Source: JAJFUG01 sp964473155
Lineage (GTDB): Bacteria > Gemmatimonadota > Glassbacteria > GWA2-58-10
DNA length: 55,304 nucleotides
Assembly (NCBI GenBank): GCA_964473155.1
Contig: CAYYNT010000024.1
Span: 1-55,304, forward strand
Direction of reading: 5' to 3'
Shown here: positions 1 to 8,339 of the stretch, one piece after another
Layout of the letters: every line of letters begins with the position of its first letter
Numbering within the stretch: position 1 is the first letter of the stretch
Program-made: the position numbers and the translations under genes
Notes under the pieces: model-generated
Database searches by the model: none
Told to the model about the DNA's origin: nothing
The model's input: the letters and a program-made list of their open reading frames with translations, nothing else

Positions 1-179
1 GTGCCGGTGATGTCGATCGAGGACATGCTCGAACTCATGGCCGTGATCCACCACGGGATATGGTGGCCGCCCAGAAAATAACTGCGCACGTCACCGGAGG
101 CCTTTTTCAGGTGCATGACGCCGATAGACATAATGATCACGAGATATCCGGCCACTATCAGGTAATCCAGATTGGTCAT
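1..179 (-). CDS. Sodium:solute symporter (SSS family), N-terminus only
   Basis: The gene runs off the left edge of the window; only the first 59 codons are present. They read as a short cytoplasm-distal start followed by one transmembrane helix (about residues 4-24). A FLGG-HHIPWW segment and a serine-rich SSSMSSIDITGT stretch follow. This pattern (FxxGR/H..PWW..g.S..aS) marks the start of SSS transporters, where the second helix helps form the sodium and substrate site. The family couples sodium entry to uptake of sugars, amino acids or other solutes; the substrate cannot be told from this fragment. It reads away from the outer-membrane protein gene at 421. No Shine-Dalgarno sequence decides the start clearly. 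Confidence 0.8.
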   Translation of the reverse strand, partial: MTNLDYLIVAGYLVIIMSIGVMHLKKASGDVRSYFLGGHHIPWWITAMSSSMSSIDITG

Positions 180-420
180 GCTCGGACTCCGGGAGTTTGT
201 TTTCTGGTGTGAACAAATACGGGATTAAACAAAATAAGACTACCGGCCCGAACGGGAAAGGGTTTTCCGGCTTTCCAACTCCATGAAGGCTCTGCTGGCG
301 GGTCCGGACGCATTTTCACCTGAATAATCCAGTCCGGGTTGCCGTCAAACCGGAAGAACGTTATTTTAAGGGGTGAACATAATCCCCTGCCGGATGGAAT
401 CATCAGAGGAGCGAGGCAAG

Positions 421-915
421 ATGAAAAGTTTGAGGATTGTCCTGGCGGTGTTGTTGATCGGTGCGGGCGCGGCGCAGCAGTCACGGGCGCAGGACGTGAT
501 TCTGGGGATAGGCGGGCGCGTGGGCGCCACTCTCGACCCCGACCAGGTGCATTTCGGCGTGCACGCCGACCTTGGCGAAATAGTCGAACAGCTTGTTTTC
601 CGCCCGAATGTCGAGGTCGGTGTGGGCAATGACCTGACCCTGGTGGCAATCAACCCGGAGGTGGTTTACCGCTTCACCGACCACCGGACGAAGAACTACG
701 TTCCATATGCCGGGGGCGGGATCGGGCTGAACTTCCTTAGTCACGACAATGGCCATCCGCTGGCGGATGACGACGAGTTTCAGGTGGGGCTGAACCTTCT
801 GGGCGGACTGGAGTTCGAAACCTCGAAGACTTCCAGCCTGTTTATGGAGGCCAAGTTCGGGATCGGGGACAGCCCGGAGGTCAAGCTGAGTTTCGGTTTC
901 ACCGTGCGGCGCTGA
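421..915 (+). CDS. Small secreted outer-membrane beta-barrel protein
   Basis: A 164-residue protein with a clear signal peptide (basic MKSLR, hydrophobic core, cleavage expected after SRA near residue 23). The rest is built of alternating polar and hydrophobic residues with glycines (GIGGRVGA, VNPEVVYRF, YAGGGIGLNF, GLEFE, KLSFGFTVRR). This is typical of OmpW/OmpX-like eight-stranded barrels, and it ends on an aromatic/charged strand. The start at 421 is preferred over the in-frame ATG at 373. An AGGAG-type site lies just upstream of 421, and the signal peptide begins there. It probably sits in the outer membrane; no function can be assigned. It is a single gene with no obvious operon partner. 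Confidence 0.7.
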   Translation: MKSLRIVLAVLLIGAGAAQQSRAQDVILGIGGRVGATLDPDQVHFGVHADLGEIVEQLVFRPNVEVGVGNDLTLVAINPEVVYRFTDHRTKNYVPYAGGGIGLNFLSHDNGHPLADDDEFQVGLNLLGGLEFETSKTSSLFMEAKFGIGDSPEVKLSFGFTVRR

Positions 916-1044
916 GTGTGCCGGAAAGACTGTGGCGAGAAAACTTTAAGCTTGGTGTTTACGGGGATTCTGCAGGGGGGCGATGCGCCGTGGCCACAGC
1001 ACAACGGGCAGATATCGCATCTGATCAATTGTTTGATAATATAA

Positions 1045-1072
1045 GTAGGGGCGACCGGCCGGTCGCCCCTAC
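1045..1072. repeat. Perfect 28-nt GGGGCG palindrome
   Basis: Fourteen-base arms starting GTAGGGGCGACCGG pair perfectly with their reverse complement. The same GTAGGGGCG...CGCCCCTAC core recurs at 19391-19418 and 24698-24759, with related forms at 5721 and 29653. No T-run follows, so a dispersed REP/MITE-like palindrome is more likely than a dedicated terminator. The surrounding 916-1209 stretch contains no convincing gene. Confidence 0.75.
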
Positions 1073-1209
1073 GGAACTGCTTTCTTTGCAACGTGTTAGA
1101 ATCGCATCAATTAGTGAAGAGCAATAACGAAGACATTAAAGAAATTCTCTGCAGTCGTTTTATTATCCTCACATATTGCCGTGGCGAAATGTCAGTTCCG
1201 GAGCCGGTC

Positions 1210-1464
1210 TTATCCTCTGCCGGACATCCAGTGCCGCACCAGATGGTAGGCCGGGAAAGCGTCAAGAACCAGAAGAATGCCGAGTATGATCAGTCCGGTG
1301 GCGCTGGTCAGCGACTCGACCGTGTTGTTGGCCAGGATGAAAGAAATTGCCACGCTAAGAACCATGAAATATATGAGGTTGCCCCAGAAATCCCCGGTCG
1401 AACTTTCCATCACCGCTGTCTGCGCCTCTGCGCCGGTGGAGGTCCTGTTTTTCGATCCGCTCAC
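1210..1464 (-). CDS. Small two-helix membrane protein coupled to S41 protease
   Basis: An 84-residue protein with a polar N-terminus (about 25 residues, Ser/Thr/Glu-rich) and two predicted transmembrane helices (about residues 28-46 and 55-72). It ends in a short basic tail. The GTG start overlaps the stop of the upstream protease gene as GTGA, so translation is almost certainly coupled. I recognise no family. Its position suggests a membrane partner or adaptor of the protease, which is inference only. Nothing in the sequence gives an enzymatic motif. Confidence 0.6.
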   Translation of the reverse strand: MSGSKNRTSTGAEAQTAVMESSTGDFWGNLIYFMVLSVAISFILANNTVESLTSATGLIILGILLVLDAFPAYHLVRHWMSGRG

Positions 1465-3065
1465 TTTGTCTTTTCCTCCATCAACCGTTTCATAATCTGC
1501 GACTGTGCGGCCCCGCCTGAAATCAGCTCACGCGCTTTTCCAAGCTGAACATCGTGCATGGCGACAAGACGGTAGGCCGTGTTCTCGTCCCAGGTGACCT
1601 GGGCAATCTGGAAAGTCAGCAGGTTTGTGGTGATATAATCTTTCAACTCATCCAGCCGTCCCTGATCGGCATTGACCTGCTTGCTTTTCAGGTAGGTTAC
1701 AAACGCCTTGAATACGGTTTCATCGGCCTTGAAATTACGGTCCAGCCCCGGGTGCAGGCTTTTGTACGCCACCGCGAAATCGAACGAGTGGGAGAATATC
1801 CTCGCGATCAGCGGATCGTAGGCGGCAGGGGGCAGTTCGACACGCACATCCGGCACAATGCCTCCGCCGCCTGTCACTTCGCGTCCCATATCAGTGCGGA
1901 ACGTCTCTTTTTTGGGCGCTGGCTTTGCCGAGTCGGCGGGCGCCTCTTCTTCCTCTTCTTCAAGCTCCGCCCATTCCTTCCGCGGAGTATAGTTGATCCG
2001 CTGGATATTACGCCCGCTGGGGGTATAGTAGCGGGCGGTGGTGATTTTCAGCACATCCCCGGAACTGAGCGGGAACGTGGTCTGCACCAGGCCCTTGCCG
2101 AACGAGTTCTGACCGAGCACCACGGCGCGGTCGTGATCCTGAAGCGCCCCGGCCAATATCTCGCTGGAGCTGGCGGTGAACTCGTTGATAAGCACGGCCA
2201 AGGGGAATTCGGCCGGAAGAACGGGTTTGCCCGTGGAAAAGAAGCTTTTGCTGTCCTGCTCGTTTCGTCCGCGCATCGAGACTATCACTCCGCGTTTCGG
2301 CAGGAACAGGTCGGCGATGGCCACGGCCGGGTCGGTAAGGCCACCGGAGTTGTCGCGCAGGTCGAGCACCAGCGATTTCATCCCGGCGGATTTAAGCTCC
2401 AGCAGGTGTTTGCGCAGTTCTTCCAGACTCCGCTCGGTGAAACTGCTCAGGCGGATATACCCCGTGCTGTCCGGCAGCATGAAATTACGCGTGACGCTGG
2501 GGACCACGACCGGCTGGCGGGTGAGTATCAGAGTGGCAGGCTCATCCAGCCCGGCCCGCGCCAGGGTTATCTCGACGCTCGAACCCTCGGGACCGAGAAG
2601 GTGGTTCGAGGCCTGCTCGGTGGTCCAGCCCCAGGTGGACTGGCCGTTGACCTTGACCAGGCGGTCTCCGGGCTGCACGCCCTGACGCCAGGCCGAGGAG
2701 CCGCCGTAGATCGACATAACCACTATCTCGTTCTCCACCTTGCTGATCGAGATGCCGATCCCGACATACTCGCTGCGGACCTGTATTTCCTGGAAACGCT
2801 TGAAATCAGCGGCCGGTATCAGCTCGGTGTAAGGGTCCAGGTTCTTGAGCAGGCCATCCGCGGCGCGACGGTACAGTTTCTCCGGCGGGATGTAATCCAC
2901 ATAACGCATGCTCACCTGGCTGACAACATCCTGCAAAAGCAGAATGCGCATGTAGGTGTTGTCCGAGGTGGCCATGACACGGCCGACCAGCCAGCCCACT
3001 AACAGCAGGGCCACCACGGTCACGGAACCATACAGGTACGGGCTTTTGGCGCGGAAAAATCTCAT
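1461..3065 (-). CDS. C-terminal processing peptidase, S41 family
   Basis: A 534-residue protein with an N-terminal membrane anchor (about residues 9-32). A CtpA-type N-terminal helical region follows (YVDYIPPEKLYRRAADGLL..LDPYTEL), then a PDZ domain (YVGIGI through QPGDRLVKVNG). The S41 catalytic core carries the LDLRDNSGG motif, the nucleophile serine in FTASSSEI (near residue 297) and the lysine in NSFGKG (near 322). The core ends with TTARYYTPSGRNIQ. An unusual acidic run of eight Glu/Leu residues (EELEEEEEEAP, near 360-370) is inserted before the C-terminal helical part. Family members are periplasmic Ser/Lys proteases that trim or degrade envelope proteins. Its stop overlaps the small membrane protein gene downstream. 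Confidence 0.92.
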   Translation of the reverse strand: MRFFRAKSPYLYGSVTVVALLLVGWLVGRVMATSDNTYMRILLLQDVVSQVSMRYVDYIPPEKLYRRAADGLLKNLDPYTELIPAADFKRFQEIQVRSEYVGIGISISKVENEIVVMSIYGGSSAWRQGVQPGDRLVKVNGQSTWGWTTEQASNHLLGPEGSSVEITLARAGLDEPATLILTRQPVVVPSVTRNFMLPDSTGYIRLSSFTERSLEELRKHLLELKSAGMKSLVLDLRDNSGGLTDPAVAIADLFLPKRGVIVSMRGRNEQDSKSFFSTGKPVLPAEFPLAVLINEFTASSSEILAGALQDHDRAVVLGQNSFGKGLVQTTFPLSSGDVLKITTARYYTPSGRNIQRINYTPRKEWAELEEEEEEAPADSAKPAPKKETFRTDMGREVTGGGGIVPDVRVELPPAAYDPLIARIFSHSFDFAVAYKSLHPGLDRNFKADETVFKAFVTYLKSKQVNADQGRLDELKDYITTNLLTFQIAQVTWDENTAYRLVAMHDVQLGKARELISGGAAQSQIMKRLMEEKTK

Positions 3066-3276
3066 GGCAGTTCCTTCATTTCAGGCCGGTGCGCGACTGT
3101 TACGCGCGGCGGTTGTGAAATCAATTTATAAAAGATTGCTGAATATGAATATAATACGTCTATAAGTCAATATCCATACCGGGCCGCGCGGGGGTGTTTC
3201 CCCGGAGAGAGGCTCAGTTTTCGGCGCGAGGCGAGTTGGTAAGATCGGAAGCTGTTCTGTATCCGTAACATAAGAC

Positions 3277-3305
3277 TTGAAATTTTATCCTGAGGCGATT
3301 AGATT
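3277..3305 (+). promoter_or_regulatory. Candidate sigma-70 promoter of the rpsF operon
   Basis: TTGAAA (3277-3282) and TAGATT (3300-3305) are separated by 17 bases. They lie about 95 bases ahead of the rpsF start and just upstream of the hairpin leader. A second AT-rich stretch with TATAAT at 3150-3155 has no clear -35 box. The assignment is by motif only. Confidence 0.4.
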
Positions 3306-3349
3306 AGCCAGTTCGCAGTACAATTGCCTTCTGTTAATTTCCAATAACT

Positions 3350-3395
3350 TACGCCCTGTTCCCGTTAAGCGGGAACCGCAAGACCGGAGGGAGCT
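3350..3395 (+). promoter_or_regulatory. Candidate S6:S18-binding leader of rpsF
   Basis: A hairpin with arms GTTCCCG and CGGGAAC and a small loop is followed by a purine-rich asymmetric bulge containing CCG. The closing CCCT/AGGG pairing reaches into the Shine-Dalgarno region of rpsF. The known S6:S18 leader, which lets the S6-S18 dimer repress its own operon, has this general plan: paired stem, CCG in an internal loop, and location directly upstream of rpsF. The match is by eye, and no covariance model was run. Confidence 0.35.
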
Positions 3396-3399
3396 GTTC

Positions 3400-3741
3400 A
3401 TGACCAACACGTATGAGCTTGTCCTGATCCTTGACCCGACAATTGAGGAAAGCCAGGTGGCGGATAAATTCGTTCGCCTGGAAGAACTCCTCAAGTCGCA
3501 GCAGGCGGAGATTGTCAACGTTCTGGACTGGGGCAAGCGCAAGATGGCCTACCAGATCAAAAAGAAAGACAACGGCATTTACCGTGTTTACCGCTTTGAG
3601 GCCCAGCCTGCGGTAATCTCCGAGATCGAACGCCGCCTGAAAATCGACGAGCAGGTGATGCGTTTCCTGGTAGTGCTTTACGATCCGGCTGTTGAGAAGA
3701 AGGCCGAGAAGCCTGCCGCTACGGACGACGATGATGTTTAA
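3400..3741 (+). CDS. rpsF: 30S ribosomal protein S6
   Basis: A 113-residue protein with the S6 hallmarks: YELVLILDPT at the start, WGKRKMAYQIKKKDNGIYRVYRFEA in the middle and MRFLVVLYD near the end. An acidic/lysine tail ending TDDDDV follows. The start at 3400 is chosen because a GGAGG site lies upstream and the family always begins MxxYEL. S6 binds 16S rRNA together with S18, whose gene follows. The usual ssb gene between rpsF and rpsR is absent here and lies 4 kb away on the other strand. Confidence 0.97.
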   Translation: MTNTYELVLILDPTIEESQVADKFVRLEELLKSQQAEIVNVLDWGKRKMAYQIKKKDNGIYRVYRFEAQPAVISEIERRLKIDEQVMRFLVVLYDPAVEKKAEKPAATDDDDV

Positions 3742-3824
3742 GCGCTCGGGTAAGGGTGGCGCTGAATCTGACTAACGATATTATCAAGCGTTTTTTAAGA
3801 TAGACAATGGAAAGGGATTTTTTG

Positions 3825-4070
3825 ATGAGACAGAGACCGATGGTGGAGAGCCGCAGACGGGTCTGCTACCTCTGCGAGAATGGCATAGAAATGGTCGACT
3901 TCAAGGATGAGCGCACCCTGGGCCGCTTTCTGACCGAGCGCGGAAAGATAGTTCCCCGCCGCACAAGCGGCGCCTGCGCCAAACATCAGCGCCAGTTGGC
4001 CACAGCAATCAAACGGGCGCGCTATCTGGCCCTTCTGCCGTATGTTGGAGACACTCATTCGCGCGGATAA
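3825..4070 (+). CDS. rpsR: 30S ribosomal protein S18
   Basis: About 81 residues with the conserved S18 core: FKDERTLGRFLTERGKIVPRRTSG and KRARYLALLPY. The ATG at 3825 follows an AAGGGA site at good spacing. The in-frame ATG at 3807 would add six residues and has no such site. Residues C14, C17, C51 and H54 (CYLC...CAKH) resemble the zinc-binding C+ type of S18, so the protein probably binds a metal ion. It pairs with S6 in the platform of the small subunit. It is in the same operon as rpsF and the downstream membrane protein. Confidence 0.95.
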   Translation: MRQRPMVESRRRVCYLCENGIEMVDFKDERTLGRFLTERGKIVPRRTSGACAKHQRQLATAIKRARYLALLPYVGDTHSRG

Positions 4071-4207
4071 GCGACCTGATGCCGCGGACCGGGCGCGCAA
4101 TTCCCGGAGTTCGCGGCGGACGTTGCGATTACCGGCGGACGGAACGGTCCCGATGAGACCGGCAGATGCCGCAGCTCGATTGTCCGGCCCCAGCGGGACA
4201 GGTTTCG

Positions 4208-5101
4208 ATGAGTAAAAGCGCAAGATACGACAGATGGATCATTCCGGCTGCGCTGGCCGGATTGACCCTGACCAACTGGTTCATGCTGGTGGCTGTGGGC
4301 CTGCTTATAGGGCTGATGTTCCTGTGCTGTGACCGGCGTCCGTCCATGCGCCTGGCGGGAGCGGCCTCGCTGATCGGCCCCGCTGTTGTAGGCTGGCTGA
4401 CCATGGATGCGATCAGCCTGACATTCGCCGTATCGGCCTCGCTGGCCGGAATGTTCATTCTCAGGAGCAACATTTTCAGCAGCCTGACCTCGGGCGCGCT
4501 GTTAGCCAGCCTGGCCGGGATAGCGGGCGTTCTTCTGCTGTTCGCGGCGGGGACGGTGGCGCCGGAGAACTGGTCCAGCCTCGAAAACCAGGCCGCCGAT
4601 GTGCAGAAACAGTGGAGCCTGGTTACCGGCGATGACGTGGAGAGCCGCCTGGCACTGGAGCGGACAGTCAAGATGGTGGTCGCCCTGCTCCCCAGCCAGT
4701 ATATCCTGATGCTGCTGGCCTCGTTTGTCATTTCGGCCCTGGGATTCAGGCGCTGGGGGGAGCCGTCCATACCTCTTTCGCTGGGCTGCACGAGTTTCGA
4801 CCAGTACCGTTTCGAGGACCACTGGATCTGGGCCGTGATACTGGGTCTGGTCCTGGTGCTGCTGGTCGGCGGCGGGTGGCCGGAACGGCTGGCGCAGAAC
4901 CTTCTGTTCGTGATGGGCGTGCTGTATGTCATCCGCGGCCTGGCGGTGATGTTTTTCTTCATCGCGGTCAAGGGTGGCGGGCTGTTTTTCCGGCTCCTGG
5001 CGGTGTTGCTATGTCTGACGCCGGTTTGTCTGTTCCACCTGGCGTTCGGACTGCTGGACACCTGGATGGATTTCCGCCGGACCGTGCCGGAAAACCGTTG
5101 A
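4208..5101 (+). CDS. DUF2232 (YybS-like) polytopic membrane protein
   Basis: About 297 residues, almost entirely hydrophobic with roughly eight predicted helices. It contains one polar extracellular-type stretch around residues 115-155 (ENWSSLENQAADVQKQWSLV..). It lies between rpsR and rplI, the classic position of YybS/DUF2232 proteins, whose molecular role is unknown. The start at 4208 (MSKSARYDRW) follows a purine-rich GGGACAGG. An earlier in-frame ATG at 4166 would add 14 atypical residues. Sequence similarity alone is weak; the assignment leans on gene order and topology. Confidence 0.75.
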   Translation: MSKSARYDRWIIPAALAGLTLTNWFMLVAVGLLIGLMFLCCDRRPSMRLAGAASLIGPAVVGWLTMDAISLTFAVSASLAGMFILRSNIFSSLTSGALLASLAGIAGVLLLFAAGTVAPENWSSLENQAADVQKQWSLVTGDDVESRLALERTVKMVVALLPSQYILMLLASFVISALGFRRWGEPSIPLSLGCTSFDQYRFEDHWIWAVILGLVLVLLVGGGWPERLAQNLLFVMGVLYVIRGLAVMFFFIAVKGGGLFFRLLAVLLCLTPVCLFHLAFGLLDTWMDFRRTVPENR

Positions 5102-5175
5102 ACCTCAATCAGACTTGAATTCATATTTATACGATGCAGCACCTGTCTTACGGCATTTTCGCCGGGGAGGATAAA

Positions 5176-5637
5176 TTGAAGGTCAGAAGAAAGAGCGAAG
5201 TGATCCTTCGCGCGGACATCGAGGGCCTGGGCAAGATCGGCAGCGTGGTGAGCGTGGCTCCGGGATTCGCCCGCAACTATTTGATCCCGAAAAAGCTGGC
5301 CTATAAAGCCAACGAAGGCAACCTGAAGCGGATCGAGTTCGAGAAGAAACAGGCCCTTGTGCTGGCCCAGAAAGAGAAGGCCGAGGCCCAGGAACTGGCC
5401 CGCAAGGTCGGCGAGCTGTCGCTGACTTTCCAGGTCAAGGTGGGCGAGGAAGACCGTCTGTACGGCTCGGTCACCGCGCAGGACATCGCCGACGAGGCGG
5501 CCAGGCAGGGATTCGATCTGGAACGCCGCAAGTTCCTGTTAGACGAGCCGATCAAGCAGCTCGGGGTTTACAACGTGGGCGTCCGCCTTCACCCCGAGGT
5601 TACGGCCGAGATCAAGGTCTGGGTGGTCAAGGAGTAA
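5176..5637 (+). CDS. rplI: 50S ribosomal protein L9 (UUG start)
   Basis: A 153-residue protein. The N-terminal domain has DIEGLGKIGSVVSVAPGFARNYLIPKKLA, the 23S rRNA-binding signature. A long charged helix (about residues 45-85) and the C-terminal domain ending VTAEIKVWVVKE follow. The start is a TTG at 5176, placed five bases after a GGGGAGG site. The upstream in-frame ATG at 5134 has no such site and would add residues unlike L9. The extra RRKSE insert after MKV makes the first strand longer than usual. It is the last gene of the ribosomal operon, with a strong terminator 25 bases downstream. Confidence 0.95.
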   Translation: MKVRRKSEVILRADIEGLGKIGSVVSVAPGFARNYLIPKKLAYKANEGNLKRIEFEKKQALVLAQKEKAEAQELARKVGELSLTFQVKVGEEDRLYGSVTAQDIADEAARQGFDLERRKFLLDEPIKQLGVYNVGVRLHPEVTAEIKVWVVKE

Positions 5638-5990
5638 GACGGCCGGGCTTATGGAAAACATGCGGGGGCGGGTCTAACACCCGCCCCCCGCAAGTTGTTA
5701 TTGTGATTAATAAATTGCGCAGGGGCGCGGCATGCCGCGCCCCTTGTATTTTAGAAAGTCCTTTCTAAGATTGGAAAGAGAAGAATGCAACCCGGAGATT
5801 GTTCGCTGCGTTATCCGACAGATTTCAGTGCAAATTCAAAATTTGTCTCTTTGACAATCTGATGAGGATCAAAAACCGATTTGGCAACTTGGTTGGAAAT
5901 TCCGGTCCGGACAACGTTCCAGAAGAATTTTTTTAATTTCTCGAATGATCCGGCTGCCATCCCTGTTCTCTGGCAAAATGCCATCCAATA
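5638..5990. other. Intergenic region with two extra palindromes
   Basis: No gene is visible. Besides the terminator, it holds a perfect 24-base palindrome of the GGGGCG family at 5721-5744 and a small TTAGAAAG/CTTTCTAA palindrome at 5751-5768. The 5845-5990 stretch is AT-rich and should hold the promoter of the MFS gene, but no convincing -35/-10 pair was found. Confidence 0.6.
5662..5692 (+). terminator. Hairpin after rplI
   Basis: A 12-base GC-rich arm (GCGGGGGCGGGT) pairs with ACCCGCCCCCCGC across a short loop. It is followed by AAGTTGTTATTGTG, which is only moderately T-rich. Its position directly after the last ribosomal operon gene supports terminator function. Confidence 0.65.
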
Positions 5991-7205
5991 ATGAATAAGC
6001 GTAAAGAATCAAGACTTGTATCCTCCCCGGCTGTTCGAATCCCGGCGGCAATCTGGGCGCTCGGTTTCGTCAGTCTGCTGATGGATGTCTCGTCGGAACT
6101 GATTCACAGCCTGCTGCCGGTGTTTCTGGTCGCGTCCCTGGGCGCGGGCGCGCTGGTGGTGGGATTGATCGAGGGGGCGGCAGAGGCCACCGCGCTGATT
6201 GTTAAAGTGTTTTCGGGTGTATTCTCCGATTACTGGGGCAAGCGAAAACCACTTGCTGTAATCGGTTATGGTCTTGGAGCGTTATCCAAGCCCCTGTTTG
6301 CGCTGGCGACAAGCTCGGGTCTGGTCCTTGGAGCGCGGCTTATCGACCGGGTGGGCAAGGGTATCCGCGGGGCGCCTCGCGATGCGCTGGTGGCCGATAT
6401 CACACCGCCGGAAGCGCGTGGCGCTGCTTTCGGCCTGCGCCAATCGCTCGACACGGTTGGCGCTTTCACCGGCCCGCTGATTGCCATGGGCCTGATGCTG
6501 CTGTGGGCTGACAATTTCCGTGCCGTGTTCAAGGTGGCGATAATCCCGGGATTCCTTGCCGTGGCGCTTCTGCTTTTCGGTGTCAAGGAACCGGAAAAGG
6601 ACAGGCCGGGACAACATAAATTCAATCCGATTCACCGGGAGAGCCTGCGCCGGTTGTCCTCAGCCTACTGGCGGGTGGTGACGGTTGGCGCGGTGTTCAC
6701 CCTCGCGCGCTTTTCCGAAGCTTTCCTTATCTTGCGCGCCCAGCAGGGAGGATTGCCTCTCGCATTTGCGCCCCTGGTTCTGATCAGCATGAATATGATT
6801 TATGCGCTGTCGGCATATCCTTTCGGCAGACTATCTGACAAGATGAGCCATTCCAGGCTTCTCACGCTGGGGCTGGCGGTCCTGATCGGGGCGGACATAG
6901 CTCTGGCTTGCAGCAACCGCGGGACATGGGTTTGGGCCGGCATAGCCCTGTGGGGATTGCACATGGGGTTGACTCAGGGGCTGCTGGCAAGGATGGTGGC
7001 CGACACGGCTCCGGTGGACCTGCGAGGCACGGCCTATGGCTTTTTCAACCTGGTGAGCGGCCTGGCTGTTCTCCTGGCCAGTGTATTCGCGGGGCTGCTC
7101 TGGGACCGGTTCGGCGCGGAGTTCACATTCCTGGCCGGAGCGTTATTCAGCGCGATTGCGCTGATAGCCGTTCTTGTCCATGGTGCTCCGGCGCTAAAGT
7201 CATGA
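5991..7205 (+). CDS. MFS transporter, 12-helix
   Basis: A 404-residue protein with about twelve hydrophobic helices. The loop between helices 2 and 3 carries a motif A-like FSDYWGKRKPL. After helix 4 comes RVGKGIRGAPRDALVAD...RGAAFGLRQSLDTVGAFTGP, a hallmark of a widespread uncharacterised MFS drug/sugar-efflux-like group. The second half repeats the motif A position as PFGRLSDKMSHSR. The protein lies in the inner membrane; substrate and direction cannot be read from sequence. The gene stands alone and faces the ssb cluster. The ATG at 5991 lacks a strong ribosome-binding site, so the exact start is not certain. Confidence 0.87.
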   Translation: MNKRKESRLVSSPAVRIPAAIWALGFVSLLMDVSSELIHSLLPVFLVASLGAGALVVGLIEGAAEATALIVKVFSGVFSDYWGKRKPLAVIGYGLGALSKPLFALATSSGLVLGARLIDRVGKGIRGAPRDALVADITPPEARGAAFGLRQSLDTVGAFTGPLIAMGLMLLWADNFRAVFKVAIIPGFLAVALLLFGVKEPEKDRPGQHKFNPIHRESLRRLSSAYWRVVTVGAVFTLARFSEAFLILRAQQGGLPLAFAPLVLISMNMIYALSAYPFGRLSDKMSHSRLLTLGLAVLIGADIALACSNRGTWVWAGIALWGLHMGLTQGLLARMVADTAPVDLRGTAYGFFNLVSGLAVLLASVFAGLLWDRFGAEFTFLAGALFSAIALIAVLVHGAPALKS

Positions 7206-7242
7206 ATGCAATTTATAGGGTGATCGTTTCAATCAGTCAATC

Positions 7243-7419
7243 TTATTTACCGCTGTTTTTCCCCTGTGGGGGGCAAGGTTCTTTCCGCATCAGGGCGTCA
7301 AACGCCCGCAACACCTTGTCCGAGGGTTTGTCCTGCCGGACAAGGGCCTCTTTCAGGCTTTCCAGACGGCTGCCGGGTTTGTTCGAGGAAGATGGAGCGC
7401 CGGTCTTGCGTGGCTTCAT
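7243..7419 (-). CDS. Tiny basic hypothetical protein
   Basis: A 58-residue ORF starting MKPRKTGAPSS and ending PCPPQGKNSGK. The middle part (SRLESLKEALVRQDKPSDKVLRAFDALMRKE) looks like an amphipathic helix pair. It starts seven bases after the stop of the upstream small membrane protein and has an AAGGA site, suggesting a two-gene unit. I recognise no family. The helical, charged composition and operon-like spacing favour a real gene over chance, but it is short and the call is tentative. Confidence 0.4.
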   Translation of the reverse strand: MKPRKTGAPSSSNKPGSRLESLKEALVRQDKPSDKVLRAFDALMRKEPCPPQGKNSGK

Positions 7420-7425
7420 TTATGG

Positions 7426-7662
7426 TTATCCTTGAATGTAATGTGTCTTGTTCAATCGGCGATCCTTCAAAAAATCCGCTGTCCTCAATATGATCCATAT
7501 GCCTGTAGACACGCTGACAGCATATATCACCGCCCCAATTATTTTCGAACTAAACCCCAGCACGGCCAATGAATTACCGTCGTACGAGAGTATTATAATT
7601 CCGGATGGAATGACGCTGACTATTGAACCTATAAACCCGGAACGATATGATATGGCGCTCAT
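7426..7662 (-). CDS. Small two-helix membrane protein
   Basis: A 78-residue ORF with two hydrophobic segments (about residues 8-26 and 32-58) and a basic C-terminal tail (LKDRRLNKTHYIQG). An AAAGGA site lies about nine bases upstream of the ATG. It follows ssb by about 80 bases on the same strand and precedes a 58-residue ORF. It is AT-richer than its neighbours. No family is recognised; it may be an inner-membrane microprotein. The topology is seen in sequence, but expression and function are unknown. Confidence 0.45.
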   Translation of the reverse strand: MSAISYRSGFIGSIVSVIPSGIIILSYDGNSLAVLGFSSKIIGAVIYAVSVSTGIWIILRTADFLKDRRLNKTHYIQG

Positions 7663-7743
7663 ATCGGTAATCCTTTGAATGAGGAGGGATTAGCTATGGT
7701 TGGCCTATGGTGGCGTAAATAACAGGCCTCTATGTCCGGCTGG

Positions 7744-8184
7744 TCAATCCTGGTGCTGGACTCCGCTGTAATGCTCCTGGCCGTACGGGGCCGGCTCGGG
7801 GTTGGAGTCGCTGTGGGATTCGTGGTCGTGGATGTTCTCTTCGTCCGGCCTGCGGCTGAGCTTGATCATCTGTTCGGCGATCACCTCGGTGCGGTGGTGG
7901 TGCTCGCCTTTCTCATCCGTCCATGAGCGGGTGCGCAGACGGCCCTCGATGTAGATCTGGTCGCCCTTGCGGATAATCTGGTTGCAGATTTCGGCCAGAC
8001 GGTTCCAGGCGACTATGTTATGCCATTCGGTCCGCTCGGCCCGCGCGCCCTCCCGGTCGACCCAGGTGGTGTTGGTCGCCAGGGAAAAAGTGGAGATTGC
8101 GCTGCCTTTTTCTGTCTGCCTGAGGTCCGGGTCCCGGCCAATGTTGCCTATCAGGATCACTTTGTTCAAATCCCGCTGAGCCAT
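7744..8184 (-). CDS. ssb: Single-stranded DNA-binding protein without the usual acidic tip
   Basis: A 146-residue protein whose first 110 residues are a normal SSB OB fold: NKVILIGNIGRDPDLR, STFSLATN, TEWHNIVAWNRLAEI, KGDQIYIEGRLRTRSW. It binds single-stranded DNA during replication and repair. The C-terminal tail is histidine/serine/glutamate-rich and ends GVQHQD. The DDDIPF-like tip that recruits partner proteins in most bacterial SSBs is missing. No nearby frame restores such a tip. The gene sits outside the usual rpsF-ssb-rpsR context. A good promoter lies about 155 bases upstream. Confidence 0.93.
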   Translation of the reverse strand: MAQRDLNKVILIGNIGRDPDLRQTEKGSAISTFSLATNTTWVDREGARAERTEWHNIVAWNRLAEICNQIIRKGDQIYIEGRLRTRSWTDEKGEHHHRTEVIAEQMIKLSRRPDEENIHDHESHSDSNPEPAPYGQEHYSGVQHQD

Positions 8185-8339
8185 GAAACTCTCCCGATGG
8201 AATCGTTGTCACCGATGGGATTCTTTAGTCCTGCGCATTCCCGTCCTGAACCATCCTGACGGCCCCGGAAAACCTATAAATAATATTGTATACAATTCTC
8301 CCTTCTGGAGTTGTGAAATGCTTTGAATGTTGCCTTTTT

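Noticed and set aside
1554..3002. A 482-residue plus-strand ORF
   Set aside because: It is antisense to the S41 protease with intact catalytic motifs.
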